From Camellia lanceoleosa (lineage: Eukaryota; Streptophyta; Magnoliopsida; Ericales; Theaceae), in assembly GCA_025200525.1 (NCBI GenBank), contig CM045770.1, positions 130,414,200 through 130,478,199 on the forward strand: a stretch of 64,000 bases of DNA, written 5' to 3'. Numbering within the stretch: position 1 is the stretch's first letter; every line of letters begins with the position of its first letter. Made by a program: the position numbers and the translations under genes. Shown here piece by piece: positions 1 to 10,580 of this stretch. The notes under the pieces are model-generated. The model saw only the letters and a program-made list of their open reading frames with translations, ran no database searches and was not told the DNA's origin.

Positions 1-11
1 TTGCATTGCAT

Positions 12-80
12 GTGTTTGGATCGGACGTTAATCCAAACACAAGAAATGTGTGACGTTTCATACTCAAAGTGATGAAACGT
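12..80 (+). other. Two adjacent inverted repeats (hairpins) in the LTR
   Basis: Arms at 12-20 and 32-40 (GTGTTTGGA / TCCAAACAC) and at 53-61 and 72-80 (ACGTTTCAT / ATGAAACGT) are perfect 9-bp inverted repeats with loops of about 10 bases. The same pair recurs at 12082-12150 in the other LTR of A. In D's 3' LTR (60222-60291) the arms have changed but still pair. In B's LTR (35132-35200, - strand) the second hairpin is intact and the first is weakened. The region lies downstream of the predicted TATA box, so it would be in the transcript. Confidence 0.6.
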
Positions 81-341
81 GTCACGTTTCTTGATCGCCG
101 TCACCCTTGACAATGCATGATAGGGTGGTGGCCATTTGAGTCTTATGTGTAAATTCACTAAGCTTGTACAAGCTTGGTTCTTTGGCCATCATGCATTGAG
201 ATGCTTGGTTGATGGCTTAAGAGCCGAGTGTCGCACTCCTTTGAGCTTGAGAAATGAGAAGGAGGGTAGTAGTACACACAATCCTTGAAAAATGCATTGT
301 TTTGCCTCTGTTGCAGCAAAAATAGAATTTTGGAAAAGCAG

Positions 342-419
342 GTGGCCGACCGGCCATTAAACTAGCCGACCGGCCAGTGTTTGGGGTCGACAGCCACCTT
401 TTGTGGCCAACCGGCCACC
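342..419 (+). promoter_or_regulatory. GGCCGACCGGCC dyad cluster, inner LTR site (5' LTR of A)
   Basis: Several copies of a GGCCGACCGGCCA-type motif are spaced about 20-30 bp apart. The fullest form elsewhere is the dyad GTGGCCG-NN-CGGCCAC. The cluster matches 12411-12509 in the 3' LTR. No binding protein can be named from sequence. Confidence 0.55.
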
Positions 420-1957
420 AGTGAGTTTTTGTGTAAAAGTGTTTCTGTTTTGGAGTTGTGGCAGTCAGGAAGTTAGTTCAATGTTCAGAGATTAAATGAG
501 TGCAAAAAGAGGTAGTTGATGGCAAGGCGACGGATTTTCGAGAGAAAGCCAACCGAGCATGCATGCATCCCTCCTCCCTTAAGGCCATTTAAATGCTTTA
601 TTAGTTAGTTGTAGCTAATTAATACTAGTGTTGTAACTATTTAATTAGCATTGATAGTTAATTAGTTTAATTGCTTTAATTAGCTTAGCATAGCTAGTCA
701 TTCAGCTGTGTTGTAATTAATTAGCTAGAATAGTTAATTAGTTGTGTTGTAATAGCTTAGCTTCATTAGCGTAGCTAGTTGGCTTATTCATTCAAACCCT
801 CATTCGTGAGGGCATAATGTTGTAATAACCGTGGGTGTGTGTGTGCATGTCTTCCAACCCCGCATCTTTATCCCTTTTATTTAATCGCTTTCGATGGTTA
901 GATTAGGGATCATATTTCAATTAGCATACCTTATGCTTGCATGCATGCATCATTCATTTGTCTCGCATGCACCGAGACTCGGCGCATCATTCAAACTGCA
1001 TTACAATTTCAATACACTTATTTGAATACGTGTTTCAAAGCATGTTATCAAATTGTATCAAATGCCATATTAGTAGCCGAAACTATTAATTTCATATTGC
1101 ATGTGTTGCATTAGGCATCTTAAACATAGTTAGGATCATGCATTGTTTCTAACTAGTTTCCGTTTTGGCTTGGAGTACTCTGTAAGTTTTATGCTTTAGC
1201 ATGCTTGCATGAGTGTGATTGCCATATTACCTTGTTTCGCATGCTTGCCATGAGGTTATGTGCTTAAATGCTAAACTACTTGAGTGCCTGTGGATGAAGG
1301 CTCTGTTGCTTGAATTGGGACAATTCATCGAATGTGAGTTTTAAGCCCACTTTGCGAAGTGGTAAATCATGTTTTAAAGCCTATCTTGTGAGATGGCAAA
1401 TCCGCGCTTTAGTCCACTTGAGGGTGGCATTTTCTAACCATTTTCGAAAACAAACATGAGTTGATTCGTTCCAAGTCTTGCGATTTAGTCTATACTTGTA
1501 TGATATGTGTCACATAGTAAAGGTAGCTAATAATGAGATAAGAACACATGACATTTATAAAACAACATATCATGTTTAGTAGAGGCCGATTTTTGATCGA
1601 GCGAGCGGGGGTGCTCATTTCAGGACCTTCCCGTCTCGTGCCCAAGTTCTCGAGCCAAGGCAACTTTGGTGATGACAGATATGTGGCCTTTGGCATGAGT
1701 CAGGATTTCCTAAATTTCTCAAAAATAAAACATTTAGGTGGCGACTATGTAATCTGGCAAAGCAGTCTAATTTTGGCATTATTTGATTCAAAATCGATTT
1801 TCCAAAATGATTTACAGGATTGGACTCTTTGGTGTTTATTAGTCTCACATTGCACTTTGTGAGACTAGATTCAAAACCGTGACAAGAGTCCGAACTATTG
1901 GAGACCAATTCGATGCTCTCTGAAAAAGGGCGCGAAGAAAGTCGGGCCCACAATATC

Positions 1958-1974
1958 TGGCAATTCTGTTAGGG
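1958..1974 (+). other. Primer binding site of element A (Arg-tRNA type, mutated)
   Basis: TGGCAATTCTGTTAGGG lies five bases after the LTR end. The better preserved sites in D (52086) and B (33256) read TGGCGACTCTGCTGGGG and TGGCGACTCCGCTGGGG. Those begin TGG, complementary to a tRNA CCA end, and are of the Arg type described for Ogre elements. All four differences from D's site are C-to-T or G-to-A. Confidence 0.8.
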
Positions 1975-2918
1975 ATTTAGAGAACTTGACTCGAACTCAT
2001 GATATGTTGTTTTATCTATATTTGTGTGTTTCTTTGCATTTACATTTGCATAGCTGTGCCTAAGTCACAGTGTTTGCCATCTGTTATTCCTGAGCGGTTT
2101 GCCGGAGGCTTGCTTGGAAAAGCGTGCCATAAGGTTGACCGGTTGTGGGCTCTACCACGATGGGAACACAAACCTTGGATCTAGATCACCGTTGTACTGT
2201 TTGATCCTCCTCTCACTTATCGGTGTTAGGAGCGAGAAGCATATATTAGGTGGTCTTGCTGAGGCACCCTTTTCGACCAATTGACCAAGATGCATATCGG
2301 AAGCTATAAAGACTATTCCAAACTAGGACAGGTTGCTCACCTGAATGCAGGATTATATGAAACCGCATGCGTGCATAGTGAACCCCTAACTCTTGACAAA
2401 AATAGGACAGGGAAACCCTATCCCATCATAGGGGTGTTTTGGCTCTCACTTGCTTGTTATGTGCTATTAGGGTGTGTCTCTATAAGATGTATGTATCGCT
2501 TGAGAGTATCGATTTCAAGGTGAAGTTCTGGGGCAGAATTCAGTATGGGGTACAGTCATTCAGCCGTGATCAAATCTGTTCTATTGAAATCAAGCTGAGT
2601 TACTGTCTGTTTTCTCTTTTGTAAGGTAGTCCTGGAACCATAGCTTCAGAAGGTTCTGATATCCCCCGGGTACTCTGGACTGGCGGCGATAAACTTTGTT
2701 AGGTCAGAGATTCAACTCAAAGGTAACCAGTGTTTCCTTCGCCAAAGGCAAGGCAAAGAGGGGCCAGACAGGCTCATCGGTTCCACTGTTCCAACATTTA
2801 CCAACTAGATCACCTTTGTTCATAGCACGAGCATCTACCTCTATCATGGCTCAGTCTCATTTAATCTAGAGGATTTATCGATGCTTTTCAAAGAATCGGT
2901 GGATTATTTGTAGAAGAT
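1975..2918 (+). other. Leader of element A, no convincing gene
   Basis: This sequence is shared with the leaders of B (32314-33255, - strand) and D (52103-52830). It has only short overlapping frames with no family resemblance. A stretch around 2405-2490 corresponds to the piece of C just right of B's insertion at 37229. The ORF1 that Ogre elements can carry upstream of gag is not recognisable here. Confidence 0.6.
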
Positions 2919-3581
2919 ATGGTTAGGCAAGCCGAGACATTACAGAATATGATATTCAACTTTAAGGACCTCCATGACATTGGGGTTCAAATCAAGGATG
3001 CCATCCGACAAGGGCACATTGTGGAAAGTAATGAGTTTATAAGGAAAAATGTTGTTCACAGTTCCAATGCTACTACTGATGGCAACACAGCTGCGAAATG
3101 CTTAGAAGTAAACACTATCACCACTCCCCTCAATGGCCAAAAATCAACCACTTCAACTCGGCCCCAAGCCCGAAATTTCCATACTCTCTTTATGAATCTC
3201 TCCCCAGCTTTGAAAATGCTGCAAGAAAAAGGGCACCTAGAGCTCCTAGAACCTCAACCAATTCCAAATCCTCTTCCACCAAGATATAACCCAGCTAAAT
3301 ACCATGCCTATCATCAACAGCATGGTCATGACACGAACCGTTGCATCCGCCTCCGTCATAAGATTCAGGATCTTATTGACGAAGAGACCATAGTTTCACC
3401 AAAAGGACCTCAAGCCACCACTGACCCATCACCTCCACATCTCAATCTAATCCATACATTGCCATTCGGCTACAACCCCAGCATATACATCACCCCAGCC
3501 CATCTACCCAAGCCTGAGGTGTTCATTCCAGTCGGCATGGACTTGTGCATGATGAATGCACTCGAACCCCAATCATCTTAA
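2919..3581 (+). pseudogene. gag: gag remnant 1 of element A (C-terminal part with zinc-knuckle-like motif)
   Basis: An open stretch of about 220 codons matches the C-terminal part of gag in B and C. It has the helical segment around DLHDIGVQIKDAIRQG, a Pro-rich tract, and the knuckle region HAYHQQHGHDTNRC followed by LRHKIQDLID. Gag packages element RNA into cytoplasmic particles. In C the knuckle reads C-x2-H-x4-H-x4-C; here the first Cys is His. The N-terminal two thirds of gag, including the domain present at 38109-38600 in C, is missing. Frame 3609-4457 next to it repeats the same module, so this is one half of a duplication. It is not expected to be a functional gag. Confidence 0.75.
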
Positions 3582-3608
3582 ACCCATGAACCCACTACTT
3601 TTGAGCTA

Positions 3609-4457
3609 GTGAGCATGATTGAAGATTTGCAAAGAACTGTGGCAGATTTAGCCTTTGGACTTTTAGCTCCATCATCGACCACATCACAGGCCAGAAGTTT
3701 CAATCTAAAAGGCTCCTCAATCTTGGGGCGAGCTACAATTGAAAAGGGCCAACCTGAAGCCATCTCAGATCTGGGTGGTGGCATGTCAACAACAACTGGG
3801 CTCCACTCTGATGTAGTGACCCAATACCTTGGCGCAGTGGAGGCGAGTGGTAAAAACAAGGTCAGGGCAAGTATTGATCCTTATACACAACTTCGGTGGG
3901 CTATCAAGGCATTGAAGGACAAAGAGCTGAACAGACAGCAAGTGCTTACAGTTGTTGCAAAGACTGTGGATGACACTTTTGTCGCTCAGGATGAGAGCAT
4001 TTTGAATCAGGGGGCAAACAACGGAAATGGAGGTCGTACTAGAAACATCCATCTTAACTTCAATCATAGATTTGTCAGAGATCAGCAAACCCAATCAGGA
4101 CCTACCAATCCCTTTGCTGGTACATTCACCACCCCACAACCTGCAAAGTACCCACCCCGAGGCTAGAGGGTCTTCAATCCTCTCTACATGACTTTGTCCA
4201 AAGTTCTCCAAATCCTCGTTGGACAAGGCCATCTCAAACCCCTTGAGCCTCGGCCTCTCCCAGATCTCCTTCCAGCTAAGCATGATCCGGCCAAGTACTG
4301 TGCCTTCCATCAACAAGCCAGCTACGACACTAACATGTGTTTTCGCCTTCGCTATGAAATACAAGATCTAATTGACAACGGGGTCATTGTCGCACCAAGT
4401 CCTGCAAAGTCTATCGGCATTGGATCAGTGAACTTGGAGGATGATGTGATTATGTGA
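3609..4457 (+). pseudogene. gag: gag remnant 2 of element A (duplicated C-terminal module)
   Basis: One frame runs through 3609-4457 with a single TAG at 4164-4166, where C has Gln (CAG). The first 185 codons include a segment (NPFAGTFTTPQ) matching the NPFAGTS segment of C. After the stop come SKVLQILVGQGHLKPLEP and a second knuckle (CAFHQQASYDTNMC) with Tyr in place of the third ligand His. The same knuckle-to-LIDN block is at 3296-3385 in remnant 1, so the gag 3' end is present twice in tandem. The stretch of about 130 codons near 3640-3970 has no clear counterpart in B or C and may be divergent gag or captured sequence. Confidence 0.65.
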
Positions 4458-4752
4458 TCAGGGGAAGAACCACCTCCTGATGGCGCTCATTTTACTCCAG
4501 ATATGGTGAATAGCACGTACTGTTTTGAATAATTTGCGAATGTTGTTTATTGTGCTTTCTGACTTGGGTATTAAGTCGATTCTGTTGTGTTGTATTGAGT
4601 TAGTCTTTTTGTACTAAGTCAGTCGAGTCTATCTTGTTGTATCGAGTTAGTCCTGTTGCATTAAAGTCGGGTGATTTTGGGGGTGTTACCTCGGGCATCA
4701 CTTTCATGTTTTGTGTTTGTTTTTTACACTCTTTCTTTTGAGTTTGTTTATG

Positions 4753-5590
4753 CCATGGAGCCAATTGTGCCAGAAGTTCTGAATGAAACAACAGAGATTT
4801 TCACCTACTTTTCTGTGCCTTGAAATCATTGCATTGACCTAAGTTTTTCAAAACTTTTTTACCGCTGTGATGAAAACAAAGAGGAAGGAATTCCTCGGGA
4901 TTTGCAAAAATTTGATCAATTAAGAGGAAGAGAGGCGTGCTTAGCCCTTAATGAATGAGATCATGTTTGTTAATGTGAGTACTGAGAAAGATCCTAGCTT
5001 GATCCAGATTGGTTCTACATTGTCTTCAGCGCGAGCGACTAGTCGCTTTCTTAAAAGATTTCAAAAAATGTTTTGCGTGGTCCTACAAAGACCTGTATGG
5101 AATCACTCTTGAAATTGTGCAGGATAGGATCACTCTTGGCCTTGAGACTCAACCCCTTTTGCTTTCAAACTTTGAACCTTGGCTTAGAATGTTCAAATGA
5201 TCAACCACAATGTAAGGCTTGTTTGGTTAGATTTGAAGTAACCCTTGAACTAGGGGCAAGAAGGTCAGATGTCGTCAAAGGAAGCTTGCAAAGCTGGATG
5301 GGAAGTAGCCCTTGAACTAGGGGCAAAAATGTTAGATGTGCTCAAAGATTCAAAGGATGGGTCATTCCGCAAGCCAATGAAGACTGGCAAGAAAGCCAAA
5401 TTTCAGAATCTGAAAGAAAAAAATTTTTGCTGAAGGATAATCGAGTTCATATCCACAACACTAGGGGCAAATTCAGACCCAGTTGGATGGACTCCTACAT
5501 CATTAGCAAACAGCAGCCATTCTCTTGGATTCAGATGGCTTCGAGATCTCAAAACCAACCATTCAACATGGACAAGTTAAACTTTTTTAT
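4753..5590 (+). pseudogene. pol: Collapsed pol of element A: linker, RT start, RNase H and IN tail fused by deletions
   Basis: Four pieces of pol follow each other with everything between them lost. (1) About 4753-4990 matches the PR-RT linker of C (FSVP, CIDLSF, DENKEEGIP). (2) About 5020-5140 matches the first RT residues (LKDFKKCFAWSYKDLYGI). (3) Around 5225-5330 come short copies of the second-RNase-H segment LELGAKRSDV. (4) About 5427-5580 matches the integrase tail (LKDNRVHIHNTRGKFRPSW, then MDKL). No catalytic residue of PR, RT, RNase H or IN remains. Element D (53190-54060) has the same pieces with the same joins, so the collapse predates the two insertions. Confidence 0.75.
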
Positions 5591-5654
5591 CCTTAAGAGG
5601 CTCGCTGGGCCGAAAACCCAGAAGGGCGACCCAGGAAAAAGTTAGAGCAAGAAC

Positions 5655-5745
5655 AAAATGAAAAGAAAGAAAGAAAAAAAACAAAATGAAAAAATGAAAA
5701 AAGAAGAAAAGAAAAGAAAAGAAAAGAAAAACAGAGCTCGCAAGG
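5655..5745 (+). repeat. A-rich (AAAAG/GAAAA) tract after pol
   Basis: This low-complexity purine run is followed by a segment shared with C (about 5741-5785: GTTGAAAACCCAGAAAGGCG). The same tract is at 54105-54205 in D. In C only a short A/T-rich stretch is present near 45150. The long Lys/Glu-rich frame through it is an artefact of composition. Confidence 0.7.
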
Positions 5746-6344
5746 TTGAAAACCCAGAAAGGCGGCTTTGGCAAAAGTTAGAGCACGAAAGGAGAGTGTC
5801 AATACCCGAGTGCACCTTAACCCGGAACTACGTCAGGCCTGATTCCCATCTTTGGGATATATAGGCAACTTCATCCTGAAGTTTGGCCCCAACCATTTTC
5901 GGCCTGCTTGGCTCATCCATGTTGATTGGTTTATCCTTGTTCAAACTCGACTATCTTGTCCATGTGCAAATTGGCTTATCTTCGTTCAAATTCGGTTGTC
6001 CTATTTCGTTGGAAGATTCAGCTGCAAGACAATTCAAGTTCAGATCTGAGGTTGTGTATCGTGAGAGTAAATTCTATGTTGGTTGAGCAATGGCCATTTG
6101 CAAAAACAGTTTTGAGGATTTTTAATGAGGTTGACTAATTCTCTCAAAAATTATTCTTTTTTTTTTCAAAAACTGGACCATTTCTTGGACCTAAAAAAGG
6201 AAAATTTTCAGTGCTCATAACCTGACTTGCATAATTTCAAATCAGAAAATCGAACAAGCATGTTAATCAAACTCTCATATTGGTCAAAATTGTTTTAGCA
6301 GAAGCTAAAAACAAAAAAAATGGCCAAAATAATCAACTAGGGGC

Positions 6345-7075
6345 ACAGTTGAGTTAGGTTTTCTGTCTTTTCCCCATTGTCAACATACTTTCCAAAAAGG
6401 GCACCATACTTGCCGGAAAGGGCTCCTTGTTCGCTAGAAAGGGCACAACTAAAGCTAACAACAAAGGGCTAAAAGCTCTCACATCCTCAAAGCAGTGAGG
6501 TATCAATCCAAATGCGAAGCACGAACTAAAAATGGAGCGGGATGTTTGGTTCCTTCATCTAGATGATCACACCCAAATTGGCGTCTGACCCAGAATAGGG
6601 ACGTAGAAAATGCAACAGGTGAGACCAATCAATTGTATGCCTGGCCGGTGGGACATGCTGTAACTCACCTCGATCAAGCTAAGCCAGGGACATCATCAAT
6701 CGATGTCAGTTGCAGATCTGCTGTACGTCCAATCACATTATAACCCCTCTGTAGGAAAGCTCACTAGTTGTGAGCGGAAGAATAGTTCAAAAGTTGTGAG
6801 TAAAAAAGGAGAATCTAGTTGAATACTAGGGGCAACAGCCCACAACTTCCTGTTTATCCATCAACCACCCAGGAAAGGGATAAAAAAATAAGAGAGATTG
6901 AAGAATAGGGAGATGTTCGCTGAGAGAAAAAGTAAGAAAAGGGCTTTTTCAAAAAAAACAAGAGATTGAGTGCCAGAGTGATGTGAGAATCACAAATGAG
7001 AAAGGGTGGGAAACAATACTTGGAGAAGTTGTGAGCTCCTCATGAACTAAGAGGTCTCTCGCCACTGGAACACAT
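6345..7075 (-). pseudogene. Remnant of antisense gene asA in element A (exon 2 and intron)
   Basis: Read on the - strand, this matches asA of C (45774-47065). It covers the end of exon 2 (including the segment shared near 6470-6500), the degraded exon 2 body, the pyrimidine-rich intron around 6880-6970, and a few dozen bases of exon 1 at about 7010-7065. Most of exon 1 is deleted. The frame is not open. Its presence ties A to elements that carried the antisense genes; asB is gone altogether from A. Confidence 0.55.
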
Positions 7076-7760
7076 CTGAGTGTTGTGTATGTGTTTTTGT
7101 TTGTCTCGATTCTTGTTTTGAGTAGTTTTGAGTGTCAATAGATGTGTTTAGGTTGTTTTACATTCGTTTTTCCTTTGTTGAGTCGTTTTGACAGTGGTCA
7201 GTCGTAGGCTCAATACCCAGTCAAGAACTCAAATTCAATTTCGAAATGAATTGGTTTGTGCTTAGAGTGCTGTGCCAGTCTCAACATATGTGCAAAACAG
7301 AATTCCTTCTTTCATAAACTACATGGTTCAACCCAGGTCATGTAAGAACAGTAGAACAAGGACCTATCTGAAGCTATATAGGTTCCAAACTGCAAAGCAA
7401 AAGAAAAGAGGAAAAATTTGGAGCATCTTAATGTGTTTCAACTTCGATAAATTTTGAGACTGCATTCCAGGTGCACCTTCTCAAGCCTCACCTTTCTCTG
7501 GAGTATGAGTGTGCCTCAACCCCAAGTTTAAGCCTGCTTCAAGTTATAATGGCAGTCCAAGCAGCACCTGTGGTTTTCACTTGCAGATGTTACCCCTCGC
7601 CAATATGAACAGGGTGTGTCCTTTTTGAGTTAAGCACATTGCAAAGTCCTTCGAGAGGCATGATATTGTATGTACGGTTCATTCAAAGCTGGTACAACTA
7701 GACAGTATTATATGTGCGGTTTATTCATAGGAGCTCCAGGTAAGATCATTCCTGTCCTTT
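7076..7760 (+). other. Deleted antisense-gene region of element A, no gene
   Basis: The start (7080-7240) matches the spacer between asA and asB in C (47300-47540) and D (55460-55610), T-rich with repeated TTGTTTTGAGT-like words. From about 7245 on, asB is missing. The remainder, including the short frame at 7272-7457, shows no resemblance I recognise. A segment at 7670-7755 matches the run-up to the 46-bp repeats in B and D. Confidence 0.5.
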
Positions 7761-7764
7761 CACC

Positions 7765-7905
7765 ACTCTCTTGTTGGTTAGAAACATTCGGGTACGCCCG
7801 ATGTTTACACCAACTCCTTGTTGGTTAGAAACATTTGGGTATGCCCGATGTTTACACCGACCCCTTTCGTTAGAAACATTTGGGTACGTCCCGGTGTTTA
7901 CACTC
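7765..7905 (+). repeat. 46-bp-type tandem repeats, about 3 copies
   Basis: The unit is approximately TTGGTTAGAAACATTCGGGT followed by ACGCCCGATGTTTACACC and a short spacer. The same unit forms longer arrays in D (57757-58215, about 10 copies) and B (14735-15190, inverted), always some hundreds of bases upstream of the 3' LTR. Confidence 0.75.
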
Positions 7906-8340
7906 GCGCTGTTTAGCGCATCGCACTGTCTAGTGCATTTCAAAATTGTTTGTGCTGTTTAGCGCATCGCACTATCTAGTGCATTTCAAAATTGTTTGCG
8001 CTGTTTAGCGCATCGCACTATGTAGTGCATTTTAACTCGTTCACGCTGTCTAGCGCCTTGCACTGTCTAGTGCATTTCAAATTCTTCACACTGTCTTGTA
8101 CACCTTGTGGTTGTGTATCACTCACACTGTCATGTGCACTTTGTGGTTGTGTGCCACTTGCACTGTTTTGTGCATTCTTTGGTCTAGGAAACCTTAAAAT
8201 CCTGCATTTACACTCACGCTTTCTTGCGCATCACGCTGTTTTGCACACCTTACCTGTACTTGTTAGTGCATTGCTCGCGCTGTCTTGCGCATCGCACTGT
8301 CTTGTGCATCGCACTGTCTTGTGCACTTGTTGGTCTAGGA
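7905..8340 (+). repeat. Irregular repeats with GCGCATCGCACTGTCTAGTG core
   Basis: About ten degenerate copies of a 20-45 bp word alternate 'gctgtYtagcgcat' and 'gcactgtctWgtgcat'. The inverted halves GCAC...GTGC give each copy hairpin potential. The 118-codon frame across 7992-8348 is made entirely of this repeat and is not a gene. Between two identical 'ggtctaggaRaccttaaa' words (8190-8207 and 8331-8348) the array is repeated once more in altered form. Confidence 0.7.
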
Positions 8341-8348
8341 GACCTTAA

Positions 8349-9464
8349 ATGCTCTGAAGGTACAATTCCTTTGGTGTTTGTCGTGCCCAAATGACTTCCA
8401 GTGGTCTGGTATAGCCATCTGCCTATGTTTGCAGTGAGTTCCTAGGAGATCAACTAAAACGGTGGAAACTAAAGTTCGAATGGCCGATGCCTATAACGCA
8501 AAGGTTCGGAATTTTCAAGACGAAAGTCTAGTTTAAATAGCCAGGGGTGTATTCTCGGCTTGAAATCTGTATAGCAGCCCCATAGATTAAGGTAGCGTAT
8601 ATGCGCCTCAATTCTGGATATTGAACCAACCTAGTCTGTCACTCTATTGGAGAATAGGGAAAGCTGCGACCATAGTCAAGGAGAAAAGTCGTACTTGTGG
8701 TTCAAAAACACAAGATGTAGAAGAGGAAGATCCCTAGTAGCATGAGGTGAGTCATTGCCAATTGCCCCTGTAAGGTACCTTCACTTCCTAACAACTACAT
8801 TATCTATTATGTCTATCACATTGTATATAGCATCTATCGCACGCATCTACTGCGTTGTTTTATCATACTGTCCTTTCTATGTTAAGCTTAGTTTGCCATG
8901 TGCTCATACATTTCCTTCGTTAAAGCATGGTTCTGTGATAATGTGTACGCGCCTATTCCACTAAGACAACATAGTTTTGCATGTGATCGCACCCCTTTCA
9001 CGTTGAAACACGATTTTGTTATGTGTAAGCATCCATGCTGGGTTGAGGCCAATACTGAGGATGTAGGCACTTAGCCTGTGTTAGGCATCGTTCGGCTTGT
9101 GCCCACTTCTTTTTTGTGGTAAACGTAGTTTGATTTTGCATCTCCATCTCTTTATGATATTTGTGTCGTTTTGCACTGCTTATGGCTTGATTAATTCAAT
9201 TACATTGTATATCATGTGCATTGTTTGGTTGCATTGCATATCGTCTGCATTGTTTTGTTATATTATTGCATATCATTTTGCATTCTGTCCTTGAACTATG
9301 CTGGATTGATTCCTTGCAAAGGGATATGTAGGTAACCTGGGAGTGCAACAATTTGTTTCTGCATCTACATCTTGTTTGTTTGTCCAAGTCTTCGGCCTTG
9401 TCAAAAATGGGTTGTCTCTGGACTTTGACATTCACTGACGTCATTTCATGATTCTGAGCTCTGT
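8349..9464 (+). other. 3' untranslated interior of element A
   Basis: No gene is visible. The last 190 bases (about 9290-9464) match the corresponding ends of B (14113-14290, inverted) and D (58540-58715), including the CAAAGGGATATGTAGG-like words and 'ccttgtcaaaaatggg'. The middle is A/T-rich and contains only short frames. Confidence 0.6.
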
Positions 9465-9478
9465 CAAAGAGGGGCAAC
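9465..9478 (+). other. Polypurine tract of element A
   Basis: CAAAGAGGGGCAAC directly precedes the LTR start TATAGACACC. The same tract, with small changes, precedes the LTR starts in B (- strand, 14098-14112) and D (58716-58729). This is where plus-strand DNA synthesis is primed in LTR elements. Confidence 0.75.
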
Positions 9479-10257
9479 TATAGACACCTCATTTTTGACC
9501 GCTCTTAAGACTTGGGCGCCACTGATCGCTTAGTTGATGGTGTAGCCTATCTTGTGCAAAGGTTCGATTTCTTCGGTAAGAAGAGCGTCAAATCCAAACC
9601 TCACACCCCATTTTTGGACCAAAACAATTTTGACAAAAATGATTTTAGACCTTAAAAAAAACCTCTCTTTCAAAATATTTTTGAAATGTTCCTACGATGT
9701 TCCGAGACTCGCATTTCGTTAAATATTGCGCTTTTCAATAAACCGAGCAAAGACAAAGTGGAAACGAATGAAAGAGAGGTGAAATATTTGAAAACCTCTT
9801 TAAAACATCTTGGTTAGAGGTTTGGATTTGAAGAAAAGAAGAGGAGAGGGAAGAAACCAAGTTGGGGAAGAAGATGGGCATGAACCGTTAAGAGAGTGTC
9901 GAGTAGCCCTCGCTAAATTGGGCCTATCCATTTGTAAATTTGGGTTTCAGCAACGAGGCCACCACCGTTGGAAAGTGGACTTCTGGGGCTTTATTTTACA
10001 TTCAAGAATCTCCTCAGGCCGAGGCCAGATGAGGAAGATATGGTTGGTTGAAGTTGGGCATCAATCCGGTTGGACCCAAACTGAGCAGTCTTCACTAAAA
10101 GAGGGATATCTCTTAGCACTTGGAATTTTGATGCTAGGCTGCCATCATTGGAAAGAAGATTTCTGGGGCTTCATTTAGACTAAGAATGACCTGAAAAGGA
10201 GTCCATATGAAGCAGTTATGCTTGTTTGAAGTCGGGGATAGGGACCAGCTTTGTTGT

Positions 10258-10377
10258 CAGCCACCGGGGGAGTGTGCCGGCCACAAATGGAGCTTATCGG
10301 CCATAGGTCGGCCAAAAGTGACTCTTTTCGGCCAACATTAGTAGCTGGTCGGCCACCAATGGTGGCCGGTCGGCCAC
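10258..10377 (+). promoter_or_regulatory. GTGGCCGGTCGGCCAC dyad cluster, promoter-proximal LTR site
   Basis: Six or so GGCC-containing words occur in 120 bp, ending in a perfect dyad at 10362-10377 with 7-bp arms and a two-base centre. It lies about 100 bp upstream of the TATA-like box at 10482. The identical 16-mer occurs at 58971-58986 in D's 3' LTR, also about 110 bp before its TATA box. Confidence 0.6.
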
Positions 10378-10481
10378 AAATGTCCAGAAAGCTCAGAATT
10401 TGCTGGTCTTTTGCTTCAGCTGTCTTCCAATTGCTCCAGCTGTCTCTAAATCATATATTTCGACCTTGAGCTCTTGCATTG

Positions 10482-10580
10482 CTATATATGGAAGCTATAT
10501 CTCTCATATTGCAAGGTTATAAAGTTTGGGAGCCTCTCTCTCTAAAATCTCTCTCTCTAGATTTCTCTCCCTCTTGCTCT
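10482..10580 (+). promoter_or_regulatory. Predicted LTR promoter: TATA box and CT-rich start region
   Basis: CTATATAT at 10482-10489 is followed 40-90 bases on by CT-repeat tracts (10533-10575). The same order, with a better box, is seen in B (CTATATATAG, 36775-36784, - strand, then GA/CT tracts near 36660-36730) and in D (CTATATATAT at 59098, then a pure TC run at 59154-59196). Conservation in three copies supports this as the start of the genomic transcript. Confidence 0.5.

Larger units (their letters stand above)
1..1952 (+). repeat. 5' LTR of element A (3' portion)
   Basis: This matches 12071-14060 with only scattered differences, mostly transitions, and ends in the same GTCGGGCCCACA. 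It is followed by a five-base spacer and the primer binding site. The ORFs inside it (for example around 1548-1953 on both strands) have no family resemblance and reappear in other LTR copies only as open frames by chance. Related but more divergent copies lie at 33278-37228 (- strand), 48425-52080 and 58730-62060. Confidence 0.9.

Noticed and set aside
7992..8348. 118-codon frame rich in Cys, Leu and Phe
   Set aside because: It lies across the degenerate GCGCATCGCACTG repeat with no counterpart in B or D.
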